Assembly (NCBI GenBank): GCA_902799555.1
Contig: CADCBB010000006.1
Location: 62,001-126,000 of the forward strand
Length of the DNA: 64,000 nt
Direction of reading: 5' to 3'
DNA from: an uncultured Bacteroidales bacterium
Lineage (GTDB): Bacteria; Bacteroidota; Bacteroidia; Bacteroidales; Paludibacteraceae
In this document: positions 25,516-34,695 of the stretch, piece by piece
Numbering within the stretch: the first letter of the stretch is position 1
Layout: every line of letters starts with the position of its first letter
Translations under genes and position numbers: made by a program
The notes under the pieces: model-generated
What the model saw: the letters and a program-made list of their open reading frames with translations, nothing else
The model's database searches: none
What the model was told of the DNA's origin: nothing

Positions 25516-26435
25516 TGCGAGGTCTCGTTATTAAATCTACGGGTAGCTGTTACATCGTTCGGATGGACGATGGTACGAATGTGGAGTGCCATATCAAAGG
25601 CAACTTCCGCATTCGTGGTATCCGTAGTACAAACCCCGTAGCTGTAGGCGATTTTGTTGAGGTTCAGACACTTGCGGACGGCACCAACTGGATCATAGAG
25701 ATCGAGGATCGGAAGAATTATATCATCCGCAAGTCCACGAACCTCAGCAAAGAGAGCCATATCTTAGCGGCCAATGTAGATCAGGTGGCATTGATCGTGA
25801 CGGTTAACCATCCTGTAACCAGTACGACCTTTATTGACCGTTTTCTCGCAACCTGCGAGGCCTATCGCGTGCGCGCGATCCTTATTTTTAATAAGATAGA
25901 CCTACTGACGGAAGACGAACTCGCTCAACTGGCTGAGTTACGGGCGCTTTATGAGTCTATCGGCTACCCTACTCTTGAGATTTCAGCGATCAGCATTCAG
26001 CCGTCAGATCTTTCACCTTTATTCGAAGGAAAAACGACGTTACTTTCAGGAAACTCAGGTGTAGGAAAATCGACCTTACTCAATGCGCTCTTCGGCAAAG
26101 AGATGACGCGTACGGGTAAGATCTCCGATGCCCATGACAAAGGCATGCACACGACGACATTCTCGGAGATGTACTTCCTGGAGGACGGCGCGATCATCGA
26201 CACCCCGGGTATTAAGGGTTTCGGAACGATTGATTTTCAAAAAGATGAGGTGAGTCATTATTTCCGGGAGATCTTTGCCGCGGGACGTGATTGCCGTTTT
26301 GGTAACTGTACGCACACGAATGAACCCGGTTGTGCCGTGCAGGACAAAATAATAACGGGAGACATTGCTATCTCCCGTTACGAATCGTATCTGTCCATTC
26401 TGAATGACGCTACAGAAGGAAAGTATCGAGGGTAG
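25515..26435 (+). CDS. rsgA: Ribosome small-subunit-dependent GTPase A
   Basis: A 306-residue circularly permuted GTPase that checks late 30S assembly. An OB-fold leads (residues 1-70), then the GTPase motifs in permuted order: G4 FNKIDLL, G5 near residue 155, G1 GNSGVGKSTLLN, G3 DTPG. The zinc finger is made of Cys and His in CRFGNCTHTNEPGCAV. The last 26 bases overlap the convergent korB gene. Confidence 0.97.
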   Translation: MRGLVIKSTGSCYIVRMDDGTNVECHIKGNFRIRGIRSTNPVAVGDFVEVQTLADGTNWIIEIEDRKNYIIRKSTNLSKESHILAANVDQVALIVTVNHPVTSTTFIDRFLATCEAYRVRAILIFNKIDLLTEDELAQLAELRALYESIGYPTLEISAISIQPSDLSPLFEGKTTLLSGNSGVGKSTLLNALFGKEMTRTGKISDAHDKGMHTTTFSEMYFLEDGAIIDTPGIKGFGTIDFQKDEVSHYFREIFAAGRDCRFGNCTHTNEPGCAVQDKIITGDIAISRYESYLSILNDATEGKYRG

Positions 26436-27441
26436 CCGTCAGTTCATCAAACGTTTTTACTTTTGCTTTCTCACGCACGTCAGCGATCTGTCCGTTGACC
26501 GCTTGGTCGTAGGTCTCCGCTTCCACATTACGGATCACACCTAAAGCGATCGGCAGGTCATTATCCGGCTCTGCGTTCACACTCACGACACGATCTTGAC
26601 CCATCAGACCCAAGAGACGATGAAGCGTTGGGTCCGGTTGGGTGGCATCGTGAACAAGTACACGCGGATCATCTGCCGGTACCACGATCATCTTCGGCAC
26701 GAAGGTCACGGGGTCGATCTCTACAGCCAGACCCTTGTCGTTATTGGCACCAAAGATCATCTTCTCGCCATGCTTGAGGATGATCGAATGTTCTGCACGT
26801 TGTTCACGATCTGCGATCCATGCGTGCGTTCCATTATTGAAAATCACACAGTTAACAAGGCACTCTACGATCGAGCAGCCTTTATGTTGCTGCGCCGCTA
26901 CGAGGCAGTCGACGGTCGTCGGCATATCGACATCCAGCGTACGTGCAAAGAACGTACCTCCTGCGCCCAACACCAGTTGAGCCGGCACGAACGGACGCTC
27001 TACCGTACCGAACGGAGAGGACTTGGAGACAAAACCCTTCGGGCTCGTCGGCGAGTACTGACCTTTGGTCAGACCGTAGATGCGGTTATTGAACATGCAG
27101 ACATTGAGGTCCACATTACGGCGTATCTCGTGAATGAAATGGTTGCCACCGATGGCCAAGCAGTCTCCGTCACCGGACATCTGCCAAACGGTGAGTTCAG
27201 GATGGCTCGTCTTGACACCCGTTGCGATGGCACCGCCACGACCGTGGATCGTATTGAAACCGTAGGTATTGAGGTAATGCGGCATACGGCTCGAACAACC
27301 GATACCGGAAACGACAGCTACTTCATGGGTCGGAATCCCTATCTGCGCCATAGCTTTCTGTAGCGCCATGCAAATCGCGTGGTCACCGCATCCCGGGCAG
27401 AAACGTACATATTGGTCCGATTTAAAATCACTTGCTTGCAT
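26410..27441 (-). CDS. korB: 2-oxoacid:ferredoxin oxidoreductase, beta subunit
   Basis: A 343-residue thiamine-diphosphate subunit. The cofactor motif GDGDCLAIGGNHFIHEIRRN starts near residue 90, and the CPGCGDH loop near residue 15 contributes to the active site. With the alpha subunit it converts 2-oxoglutarate (or a similar acid) and CoA to acyl-CoA, CO2 and reduced ferredoxin. Substrate choice cannot be read with certainty; the two-gene form with a fused gamma domain is that of 2-oxoglutarate enzymes. It overlaps the alpha gene by 14 bases. Confidence 0.93.
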   Translation of the reverse strand: MQASDFKSDQYVRFCPGCGDHAICMALQKAMAQIGIPTHEVAVVSGIGCSSRMPHYLNTYGFNTIHGRGGAIATGVKTSHPELTVWQMSGDGDCLAIGGNHFIHEIRRNVDLNVCMFNNRIYGLTKGQYSPTSPKGFVSKSSPFGTVERPFVPAQLVLGAGGTFFARTLDVDMPTTVDCLVAAQQHKGCSIVECLVNCVIFNNGTHAWIADREQRAEHSIILKHGEKMIFGANNDKGLAVEIDPVTFVPKMIVVPADDPRVLVHDATQPDPTLHRLLGLMGQDRVVSVNAEPDNDLPIALGVIRNVEAETYDQAVNGQIADVREKAKVKTFDELTATLDTFLL

Positions 27442-29272
27442 ACTTCACTATCCTTTCTACAGCAAACGGCTGTCCTTGAATTTCGTTATATTGTTCTATT
27501 GGTAGGTCGGGGAATTGGCTACGAAGATAAGCCGCAAATTGACCTGTATTCAGTTCGCACACAATAATGCGCTTGTATTGACTAAGCACTTCGCGGGTGT
27601 TTTTCGGCAGCGGGCAGATATAATTGAACTGCGCGAGGGCACAATTGAGTTCATCTGCAGCCGCATGAAGATGCCCTTCGGTACTCCCCCAACCTACGAG
27701 AAGCGTATCACTCTGTGCGTTGCCTTGCACCTTGAGATCCGGAATGCTATTAGCGATCTGGGCGATCTTGGCTTGACGGGCACGGACCATGACTTCATGG
27801 TTCTCAGGGTTGGTAGAGATCGTGCCACGTTCTGCATCTCGCTCTAGACCGATGTTACGATGTTCGTATCCTTCCATACCCGGGAAAGCCCAATAGCGTA
27901 CGCCACGCTCGTCACGGAGCGCAGGATTGAAATGACCCTTTAGTTCTTCGGGAACAGACTGCGGCGTGATCGCCGGCAGTTCAGCCAATTTCGGTACACG
28001 CCAAAGGGCGGTACCGTTAGCGAGATAGGTGTCGGTCAACAGAATGACCGGCGTCATATTTTCGAGGGCAATCTTACAAGCCTGATATGCATAATCGAAG
28101 CAGTTCGCGCTACTGGAAGCCGCCAAAACAACCGCCGGACACTCGCCGTTACGGCCATAGAGGGCTTGAAGGAGGTCGGTCTGTTCAGTCTTGGTAGGCA
28201 GACCGGTTGATGGTCCACCGCGCTGTACATCGACGATGACGAGCGGCAACTCCGCCATAACAGCCAGACCAATGGCTTCGGACTTGAGGCTGAGACCCGG
28301 ACCGGATGTAGAGGTACAAGCCAAGTCCCCGGCAAATGCGGCACCGATCGCCGTACAAACACCGGCTATCTCATCTTCGGCTTGGATGGCCATGACGTTC
28401 ATATCCTTGCGGGCAGCCAGCTCATGGAGGATATCCGTCGCCGGCGTGATGGGATACGAACCGAGGAAGAGGTGCTTACCCGCTTTCTCTGCCGCGGCGA
28501 TAAGGCCCCAAGCCGTTGCTTTGTTTCCGGCGATGGAGGTATACGTACCATGTGCTTCCGAAGGCTGACCTTCCAGACGAATCTGGTTGATCGACAGGGC
28601 CAGGTTCTGACCGTAGTTATAGCCATCGACCATAACCTTGGTATTCGGCGCAATGAGGGCGGGTTTCTTCTTGAATTTCTCTTCGAGCAGATGGATTGCT
28701 TTCTCCATCGGTTCATCAAAGAGCCAATAGATAAGACCCAAAGCGAACATATTCCGGCATTTGAGGATGGATTTATTATCCATTCCGCTCTCGCTGAGCG
28801 CCTCTTTGGTAAGCGTCGTAAGCGTGACCGGCACAATCTGAACGGACTCAGGGATGCCCAACTCCGTAAACGGATTATTCGTATGGTACTGCGCTTTCTC
28901 GAGGTCTTTGTCGGTCAGACTGTCGGTATCAACGATGACAATCGCGTGACGATGATAGAGGGCGAACTCCTCATCGAAATGCGCCTGCGGATGATTGAAA
29001 TGCGAACCTAAGGTACACACTTTCAATGCCGCGGCATTCATCGCAACAATCACATCGGCCTTGTCTCCGGGCGTATAGACCTTACTACCCAACTCTACTT
29101 GAAAACCACTGACGCCACCCAACGTACCTTGTGGCGCACGAATCTCCGCGGGAAAGTCCGGGAGGGTGGAAATCTCATGACCCAGCTCGGCAGCCAATTG
29201 GGCAAACATATTACCCGTCAATTGCATTCCGTCGCCTGAGTCTCCACAAAATCGAACTACAATATTCTTCAC
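27428..29272 (-). CDS. korA: 2-oxoacid:ferredoxin oxidoreductase, alpha subunit with fused gamma domain
   Basis: A 614-residue protein. Residues 1-185 are the gamma domain (GDSGDGMQLTGNMFAQLAAE, then QGTLGGVSGFQVELG), joined to the alpha domain (from about 205: GTYTSIAGNKATAWGLIAAAEKAG; then the pyrimidine-binding SYPITPATDILHELA). Gamma-alpha fusion is normal for this enzyme type. The gene has its own promoter with an extended palindromic -33 element. The pair korA-korB forms a two-gene operon. Confidence 0.93.
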   Translation of the reverse strand: MKNIVVRFCGDSGDGMQLTGNMFAQLAAELGHEISTLPDFPAEIRAPQGTLGGVSGFQVELGSKVYTPGDKADVIVAMNAAALKVCTLGSHFNHPQAHFDEEFALYHRHAIVIVDTDSLTDKDLEKAQYHTNNPFTELGIPESVQIVPVTLTTLTKEALSESGMDNKSILKCRNMFALGLIYWLFDEPMEKAIHLLEEKFKKKPALIAPNTKVMVDGYNYGQNLALSINQIRLEGQPSEAHGTYTSIAGNKATAWGLIAAAEKAGKHLFLGSYPITPATDILHELAARKDMNVMAIQAEDEIAGVCTAIGAAFAGDLACTSTSGPGLSLKSEAIGLAVMAELPLVIVDVQRGGPSTGLPTKTEQTDLLQALYGRNGECPAVVLAASSSANCFDYAYQACKIALENMTPVILLTDTYLANGTALWRVPKLAELPAITPQSVPEELKGHFNPALRDERGVRYWAFPGMEGYEHRNIGLERDAERGTISTNPENHEVMVRARQAKIAQIANSIPDLKVQGNAQSDTLLVGWGSTEGHLHAAADELNCALAQFNYICPLPKNTREVLSQYKRIIVCELNTGQFAAYLRSQFPDLPIEQYNEIQGQPFAVERIVKYASK

Positions 29273-29299
29273 TTTAATTATAAGGTATTAATTTTTCTG

Positions 29300-29330
29300 C
29301 AAAGGTACTGCTTTTTTTGCATATATGCAA
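29300..29330 (-). promoter_or_regulatory. Promoter of korAB with palindromic -33 element
   Basis: TACCTTTG at 29300-29307 (minus strand), TTG at 29328-29330, 20-base spacer. The -33 side is the palindrome TTGCATATATGCAA, followed by an A run and GCAG, which is almost the same as the mtaB promoter. Confidence 0.85.
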
Positions 29331-29354
29331 GATTTTTTGGAAAAAAATAATCGT

Positions 29355-29368
29355 GCCCACTTGTGGGC
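29355..29368 (-). terminator. Possible terminator after the TamB-Omp85 gene
   Basis: GCCCAC and GTGGGC form a six-pair stem with a two-base loop; on the minus strand ACGATTA and then seven T follow. It lies about 40 bases past the stop of the 29406 gene and before the korA promoter. Confidence 0.5.
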
Positions 29369-29405
29369 TAAGAAATAAAAACAGAAAATTCTCCAAAAAA
29401 TGCCG

Positions 29406-32400
29406 TTAGAACGGATAGCCGATACCAAAATTCAGTCGGAGACCATCCAGCACAGAGGGTATGTTGTAGTAGGTCGTGATGGGTTGCGTATAGTCCGTAT
29501 TCCAATTCTTGTCGTACCGATAGGTCTGGTAGGGCGCATGGATAGCAACACCCAAATCAAGACGGATGACGAGTCCGTCGATATCGAGACGCAGACCGGC
29601 TCCCGTACCGAGAGCTATCTGACGCGCAAAATCAGGATTGTTGAAGATACCATCTTTCAGCGTTTCCGGGATGCCCATACGCGTGATATAATCCTCCATG
29701 CCGGATGCTTTGAATAGATCGACGGTAGAGAACCAGTTCCACACGTTGCCTGCATCTACAAATGCCGCGCCGAAGAGTTTCCATACGATCGGGAAACGGA
29801 GTTCAAAATTAGCTTCCAACTTAACATCTCCGGAATGGAAGAAAGACTGATTGTATTTGGAGGAATAAAAGTTACCGGGTCCGTAGGATGAGGGCGAAGC
29901 GGCACGCAGGCTGTTCGGTCCGCCGGTATAGAATGCCTCAGAGAGCGGCGAAAAATTGGAGTTACCCAGCGGAATATTCGCGCCTGCAAAAAGGCGTGTG
30001 GCAATGCAGACCTTATCAGTAAGATTGAATTTATTACGCAGTTCAGCCGTCAACTTGACGAACTGATTGAAGGTCGTTTTGCCCAGCGGTTTATCGATAT
30101 CGTTCCACTTATAGCCAAAGAGACAGTATATGGCATTGATGAGATTACCGGACTCCTTGACGCCTAGGTCGAGCATTGTGTTGACGGCCCGTTTGGCGCG
30201 GTAATCATTATAGATGAAGTTATACCCGACGGAAGGCACAAACTCATTGGACGCCAGCATCTTCATCAGTTGGGGGTACTCCGCCGCCTTATCCAGCAGG
30301 TCCATCGACTCCGCTTTCATCGCCACGATAGAGAGGGAGAAAGGCGTGAACGAATGGACAACATACGGATTATTCGCGGAACGGATGAAATAGGTGAACG
30401 AACCGGAAAGTTTATGCACACCATATCCGCCGGCGATATTCTCATACTGATAGCCAAGCATATACCGCGTATCTCCATCGGGGTTGTTCTCCCCCATCCA
30501 ATGCAGGTACGGGAAGATCAGGGAGGCATTGAGACCGAGTTTATAGGTGTCGGTCTTCTTCGGATCGCCGGGATGTCGGTCCCGCAAGGCCCAGTAATAG
30601 GCGCCGTTTCCTTTGAGCGTGAAGGTCTCATTCTTGCCCAAAAGGTTCTTGATACTCGATTTGATCGTAAGGTCGGGACCTATACTGTTGTTCGACCGAT
30701 AGGCCACGCCGGCATCGGCCGTGAGGTTATAAGTACGGGATATGCTGTCACCGCGATAAGTCTCCATCCGTTTCCACTCTTTGATAGCTTGTACGCCAAG
30801 GCCATGCTTATACAGTTCGCCTTCGAAGATGTTATTATAGTCGCGCTGGGAGAAGAGACGCAAGGAGACGTTGCCATCCTTGGTCAGTTTATAGTCCGCC
30901 GTGATCTTCGTAAACAGGCCGTTGGTGGCATTGACTTCGGGGTCGTCGGTAATGGTAGAACCCAAGGTGATCCGCAATTTATCTTTGAAGAACGACTTAC
31001 TAATGGATATATTCATATCGTTCGTCTTACCGGACGCATGTTGGCTTTGACCGCTACTAAGATCGATATCGACGAACTTACCCATCTTGGAGTTCGCCAT
31101 CGCGGCATTTATACGGCTATTGATGATCGAAGAGAGGGCATATCCGGAGCGTTTGGCGGCTTCGTTACTCTCGCCGACATACATACCGGTAGCCAGCAGT
31201 GTGGCCGCAAGTCCCTCGCGTGTCTCTTCGTCCACGGATGCCAGTTCGCGTGTAATCTCCTCATCGTCCGGCGCCTCGAGGAAGAAACCGATACTACTCA
31301 AGCCTATCGAGTCCAGTTCGCCATTAACCCGCACACCGGTGGTGAAATCGACCCGTCGTGTCTCATCGTCGCCGGACTGCACATCGGCTTTCACCTGCTG
31401 CGAGGCCGAGACGTTGAGTTGTGTCTGCCCCAAAGGTCCTTGGAAGAGCACGTGGCTACCGGAATCGACATGGAAAGGCATGATCGGATAGGCCTTGGGC
31501 GAATACCGGATGAAGCCGTCATCGACGTTGAGCCGCCCGCCGAGGTTGAGGGCGCCGTCTGCCGTGCCGTACTGCACATTGACCGTACCGTGCGGTTTCA
31601 CTTGCGCGAGGTTCTTCTTATCGATGGGATACGTGATATCGGTCGTAGGCAGGATGGTCACATCGACATCCGCCAGAATGCTGTCCAGCGGTCCGGTAAC
31701 ACGGCCCCGGATATCGGTAGCCAGTTCGCCATAGACGGGAATAGGTCCCCCTTGCGGCAATTTGGCAGGCGCAAAACTATCGGCAGCCAGCGTGATATCA
31801 AGTCGCATGCTATCGAGGTCGAGCCCTCCGGTCAGCGTAAGGAAGGTGCTGTCTGCCGCATAGATCGGTAAACCATTGAGGTCCACATGATTATGGTGCA
31901 TGACAATAGGCGTCTCACCCAAGCTAAGGTCTATGTCATAGGGTTTGTATTTGGCGCGTACGTCCAGCGGTTTCACTTCTGCCGAGATGTCTGTCTTATA
32001 GGGCAAGCCGTCTATTGAAGCCGAGGCACGTACGGCACCGTTCAGGTCAATGTCCTCCAGCGTCACCATACTCTTGACCAGTTCAAGCGGAACATCATCC
32101 AAATTGATATCTGCGCGCAGGGCATTGGTGTACAGGGACGAAGGATCGATCTGCAGGTTGATATCATGACTGCCCAGGTCCTTATTCGCATAGATGATGC
32201 TATCGAGTTTTAGTTGTCCATTACCGTGCAGGTCGCGTCCTTCACGCCGCAGATCCAACTTGAACGTAGCATCCGTGCAGAGGTCGTAGAAACTCATGGC
32301 GCCATCCGTGAGGCGGCTATCCGCCCCTAAGGACATTTGCGCCTGTCCTTCCGTCATGGTGAGTGCCAAACCGGCGTTTAGATCCGGAAGGCGCATGTTG

Positions 32401-33971
32401 GTAAAGCGGATAGTAGAAGGAGAAAGAAGGATTGCTGTTTGACAGGAATCAGAGCGCAGCGATAACGACACTTCCTGAAAATCCACTCCTGTACTGTCGA
32501 TAATGGCTTGGATGGGACTACCTTTTCGTAAGGCTATATCGGCGCTGAGGGCCGGTATCTGCCGACGGATAGTATCCAGCACGGTGAGGTCTTCCAAGGA
32601 GGTGATAGAATGTATGACGGTAGAGTCCGTTACGGTGGCAACAAGCGGTAGTATCCGATCGATAAGCGGGAAGAGCGGCATCGGGGAATGAATATCGGCA
32701 TCGAGTCCCGGCATGGCAAGCGCCAACGAGGTGACGCTATCGGTCGAGCCCTCAAAGGCCGTATGGGACAGGTCGTACGGACCGTAAATGGCTTTATCGA
32801 GACGTAATTTCACCTTCGTTTGGATGGGCTTTTTCGGGTTAACACCCCTTCCCTTCGCTTCCAGATCTCCGGCGATAGAGATAGGCGGAAGATTATGGGT
32901 AAATGGTGATAGGTTGACGCGATCGATATGGACGATGGCATCGTAAGCCTCTTTATTGATATCGTAGGAAGCGCGCAGATGCGCCTGGCTGCCTTGATAG
33001 TTGGCATCGCCTATTACCTTGACCTGCATGGTCTCGAGGTCCATCTGCGTAGCGGAGAGGTCTGCTTCCGCCCCTATCTCATCCGAACGGGCATGGAGTC
33101 CGTCACTGGTGATAAGACCGGTGAGCAGATTGACACAGGCATTACCGTAGATGGTATCGAACGGCAGATGAAGAGCGCCCAGGTCGAAGGTGAAACCGCC
33201 TACGTTCAGTCGCTTGGCATCGTAACAGTTACCACCTACATCCGCCAAGACGTTGGTAGATAGCTCCTGCGTTCGGATATCCATGCCTAAAGGCGTGAGA
33301 CGGAAATGCACATTATGCATCACGGCATCGGGAGCATTGTACGCCATACGTAGCGGTGTGGTATCTTGTGCAGTAGTGTCCGGCGTATTCCGCAGGTCGA
33401 TGGCAATGTCGGCATTGTTCAGACGCAAGCCATGCAAAGGATAGCGGCCTTCGGCAATGCAAATCTCCGGGCTGGAGAGCGCCAGTTCATTCAGCACCAC
33501 ATCAATGCCTACCGGCGCGATGAGGGAGTCGGAATGGAAGGTGGTCGTTTCCAGGCGTAGGGTATCCACTACGATGGGGATATTTAGGATTTCAAATTTT
33601 TGATTTTTGATTTCCGATTTGGTCTTCGCTGTCGCTTTGAGGCGCAAGGCACGGGTGTAGACCAGGGTGTCTTGTCCGCGATGACCGATGAATAGGCTAT
33701 CTATCTCGATATAGAGCGGCAGGTCCGCTTCGCCTTTGTAGGCCTTATAGAGCACCTTAGGCGAATGATGAAACGGCGAGAGATAGATGCGACCGAGGTC
33801 GATATCATAGTCCGTCTTCTCATTGGCGATCGCTACCCCTTTCTCCAAGACGACTTGACGAGCCGCAGGCGTCACAACAAGCCCTACTACCCCTGCTACC
33901 ACTATCAGCAGCAGTAGTATCAAGCCCAGCAGGACTCCTAATGTTATATTAAAAATTCTTCTGAACACCAA
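29406..33971 (-). CDS. TamB-like protein fused to an Omp85/TamL-type outer-membrane barrel
   Basis: A 1521-residue protein. An N-terminal membrane anchor (about 8-33, GVLLGLILLLLIVVAGVVG) is followed by about 950 residues of AsmA/TamB-type repeated beta strands, ending in the TamB C-terminal domain (KDKLRITLGSTITDDP near 995, then DYKLTKDGNVSLRLFSQRDYNN). Normal TamB stops there. Here the chain continues for about 480 residues with strands typical of the TamL/BamA barrel: LGLNASLIFPYLHW, GGPNSLRAASPSSYGPG near 1349 (the lid-loop region), GAGLRLDIDGLVIRLDLG near 1460, and the end LNFGIGYPF. No POTRA domains are visible. TamA/TamL and TamB normally are two partners linking inner and outer membrane, so one chain could span both. 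A heptamer repeat (33589-33616) lies in the N-terminal part. It overlaps the upstream gene by 23 bases. Confidence 0.85.
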   Translation of the reverse strand: MVFRRIFNITLGVLLGLILLLLIVVAGVVGLVVTPAARQVVLEKGVAIANEKTDYDIDLGRIYLSPFHHSPKVLYKAYKGEADLPLYIEIDSLFIGHRGQDTLVYTRALRLKATAKTKSEIKNQKFEILNIPIVVDTLRLETTTFHSDSLIAPVGIDVVLNELALSSPEICIAEGRYPLHGLRLNNADIAIDLRNTPDTTAQDTTPLRMAYNAPDAVMHNVHFRLTPLGMDIRTQELSTNVLADVGGNCYDAKRLNVGGFTFDLGALHLPFDTIYGNACVNLLTGLITSDGLHARSDEIGAEADLSATQMDLETMQVKVIGDANYQGSQAHLRASYDINKEAYDAIVHIDRVNLSPFTHNLPPISIAGDLEAKGRGVNPKKPIQTKVKLRLDKAIYGPYDLSHTAFEGSTDSVTSLALAMPGLDADIHSPMPLFPLIDRILPLVATVTDSTVIHSITSLEDLTVLDTIRRQIPALSADIALRKGSPIQAIIDSTGVDFQEVSLSLRSDSCQTAILLSPSTIRFTNMRLPDLNAGLALTMTEGQAQMSLGADSRLTDGAMSFYDLCTDATFKLDLRREGRDLHGNGQLKLDSIIYANKDLGSHDINLQIDPSSLYTNALRADINLDDVPLELVKSMVTLEDIDLNGAVRASASIDGLPYKTDISAEVKPLDVRAKYKPYDIDLSLGETPIVMHHNHVDLNGLPIYAADSTFLTLTGGLDLDSMRLDITLAADSFAPAKLPQGGPIPVYGELATDIRGRVTGPLDSILADVDVTILPTTDITYPIDKKNLAQVKPHGTVNVQYGTADGALNLGGRLNVDDGFIRYSPKAYPIMPFHVDSGSHVLFQGPLGQTQLNVSASQQVKADVQSGDDETRRVDFTTGVRVNGELDSIGLSSIGFFLEAPDDEEITRELASVDEETREGLAATLLATGMYVGESNEAAKRSGYALSSIINSRINAAMANSKMGKFVDIDLSSGQSQHASGKTNDMNISISKSFFKDKLRITLGSTITDDPEVNATNGLFTKITADYKLTKDGNVSLRLFSQRDYNNIFEGELYKHGLGVQAIKEWKRMETYRGDSISRTYNLTADAGVAYRSNNSIGPDLTIKSSIKNLLGKNETFTLKGNGAYYWALRDRHPGDPKKTDTYKLGLNASLIFPYLHWMGENNPDGDTRYMLGYQYENIAGGYGVHKLSGSFTYFIRSANNPYVVHSFTPFSLSIVAMKAESMDLLDKAAEYPQLMKMLASNEFVPSVGYNFIYNDYRAKRAVNTMLDLGVKESGNLINAIYCLFGYKWNDIDKPLGKTTFNQFVKLTAELRNKFNLTDKVCIATRLFAGANIPLGNSNFSPLSEAFYTGGPNSLRAASPSSYGPGNFYSSKYNQSFFHSGDVKLEANFELRFPIVWKLFGAAFVDAGNVWNWFSTVDLFKASGMEDYITRMGIPETLKDGIFNNPDFARQIALGTGAGLRLDIDGLVIRLDLGVAIHAPYQTYRYDKNWNTDYTQPITTYYNIPSVLDGLRLNFGIGYPF
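33589..33616 (-). repeat. Heptamer repeat 6 (in the TamB-Omp85 gene)
   Basis: Four units on the plus strand: ATTTCAA, ATTTTTG twice, ATTTCCG. They encode the polar KSEIKNQKFEI segment. Confidence 0.85.
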
Positions 33972-34695
33972 ACTTCAGGCCATATAAACCGGGAGTAAAT
34001 TGGTTCGCTAACAAATTGCGGAGTTTACCGGAGAATATGATAAGATCATTGGTATACTCGTTGGCTTTATCGGCATAGATACGTGTCGTTCCGCTATATC
34101 CGAAACTCATGATAGAGAAGAATATCTGGAAAGTACTCTTACGGTTAAACTGATAGGTAATCACCGGCGATACTTGCGCACCGTATATGACATTGTATTT
34201 CAAACCATCATAATTAGTACCGTTGACATTTCCGGCCACGACACGCGGATATTCCATGCCTGTGTAGGCATGTGCTTCCAACCAGATGCCGACCTTGTCA
34301 TTGAAGATGGTCTTCAGCCGATAGCGCACATAGGGTGTCACTTCCCATTTTCCCTGCATGACCCGCAAGTCCTCCGTATGTTGCTGACCGAGCAGATCTT
34401 CATAAGTATAGGACGAATACGTATCTTGATACGATCCGCCTAAACGCATACCGAGATAGACGCGTTCCTTGAGCTTCCATCCGATCTCCGGTTCTACGGC
34501 AATCGACCATCCGTTCTCTTTCGTATTAGCCTTCGAGTCGTGATGGAAATAGATATCAAAGTAATAGCCAAAATAGAGTTTCTGCTTCCATATAGGAATC
34601 TGAACGGCGGTTGTATCCGCTATCGAATCTGTTTCCTGCGCCATGGCAAAGGCGCAACACAAGATCGTAACAATCAGTAAATTAATGCGTTTCAT
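33949..34695 (-). CDS. Outer-membrane beta-barrel protein of unknown function
   Basis: The ATG at 34695 gives a 248-residue protein with a good signal peptide (MKRINLLIVTILCCAFAMAQ); starts further upstream would spoil it. The mature part is a run of amphipathic strands (KLYFGYYFDIYFHHDS, RVYLGMRLGGSYQDTY, WEVTPYVRYRLKTIF) and ends in Phe (GVQKNF), the outer-membrane sorting signal. It overlaps the antiporter gene by 14 bases and the TamB-Omp85 gene by 23 bases, so the three are translated from one mRNA. The function is not known. Confidence 0.75.
   Translation of the reverse strand: MKRINLLIVTILCCAFAMAQETDSIADTTAVQIPIWKQKLYFGYYFDIYFHHDSKANTKENGWSIAVEPEIGWKLKERVYLGMRLGGSYQDTYSSYTYEDLLGQQHTEDLRVMQGKWEVTPYVRYRLKTIFNDKVGIWLEAHAYTGMEYPRVVAGNVNGTNYDGLKYNVIYGAQVSPVITYQFNRKSTFQIFFSIMSFGYSGTTRIYADKANEYTNDLIIFSGKLRNLLANQFTPGLYGLKFGVQKNF

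Noticed and set aside
30270..31871. A 533-codon open frame on the plus strand opposite the TamB-Omp85 gene
   Set aside because: Antisense shadow; composition and lack of motifs match reverse reading of the real gene.
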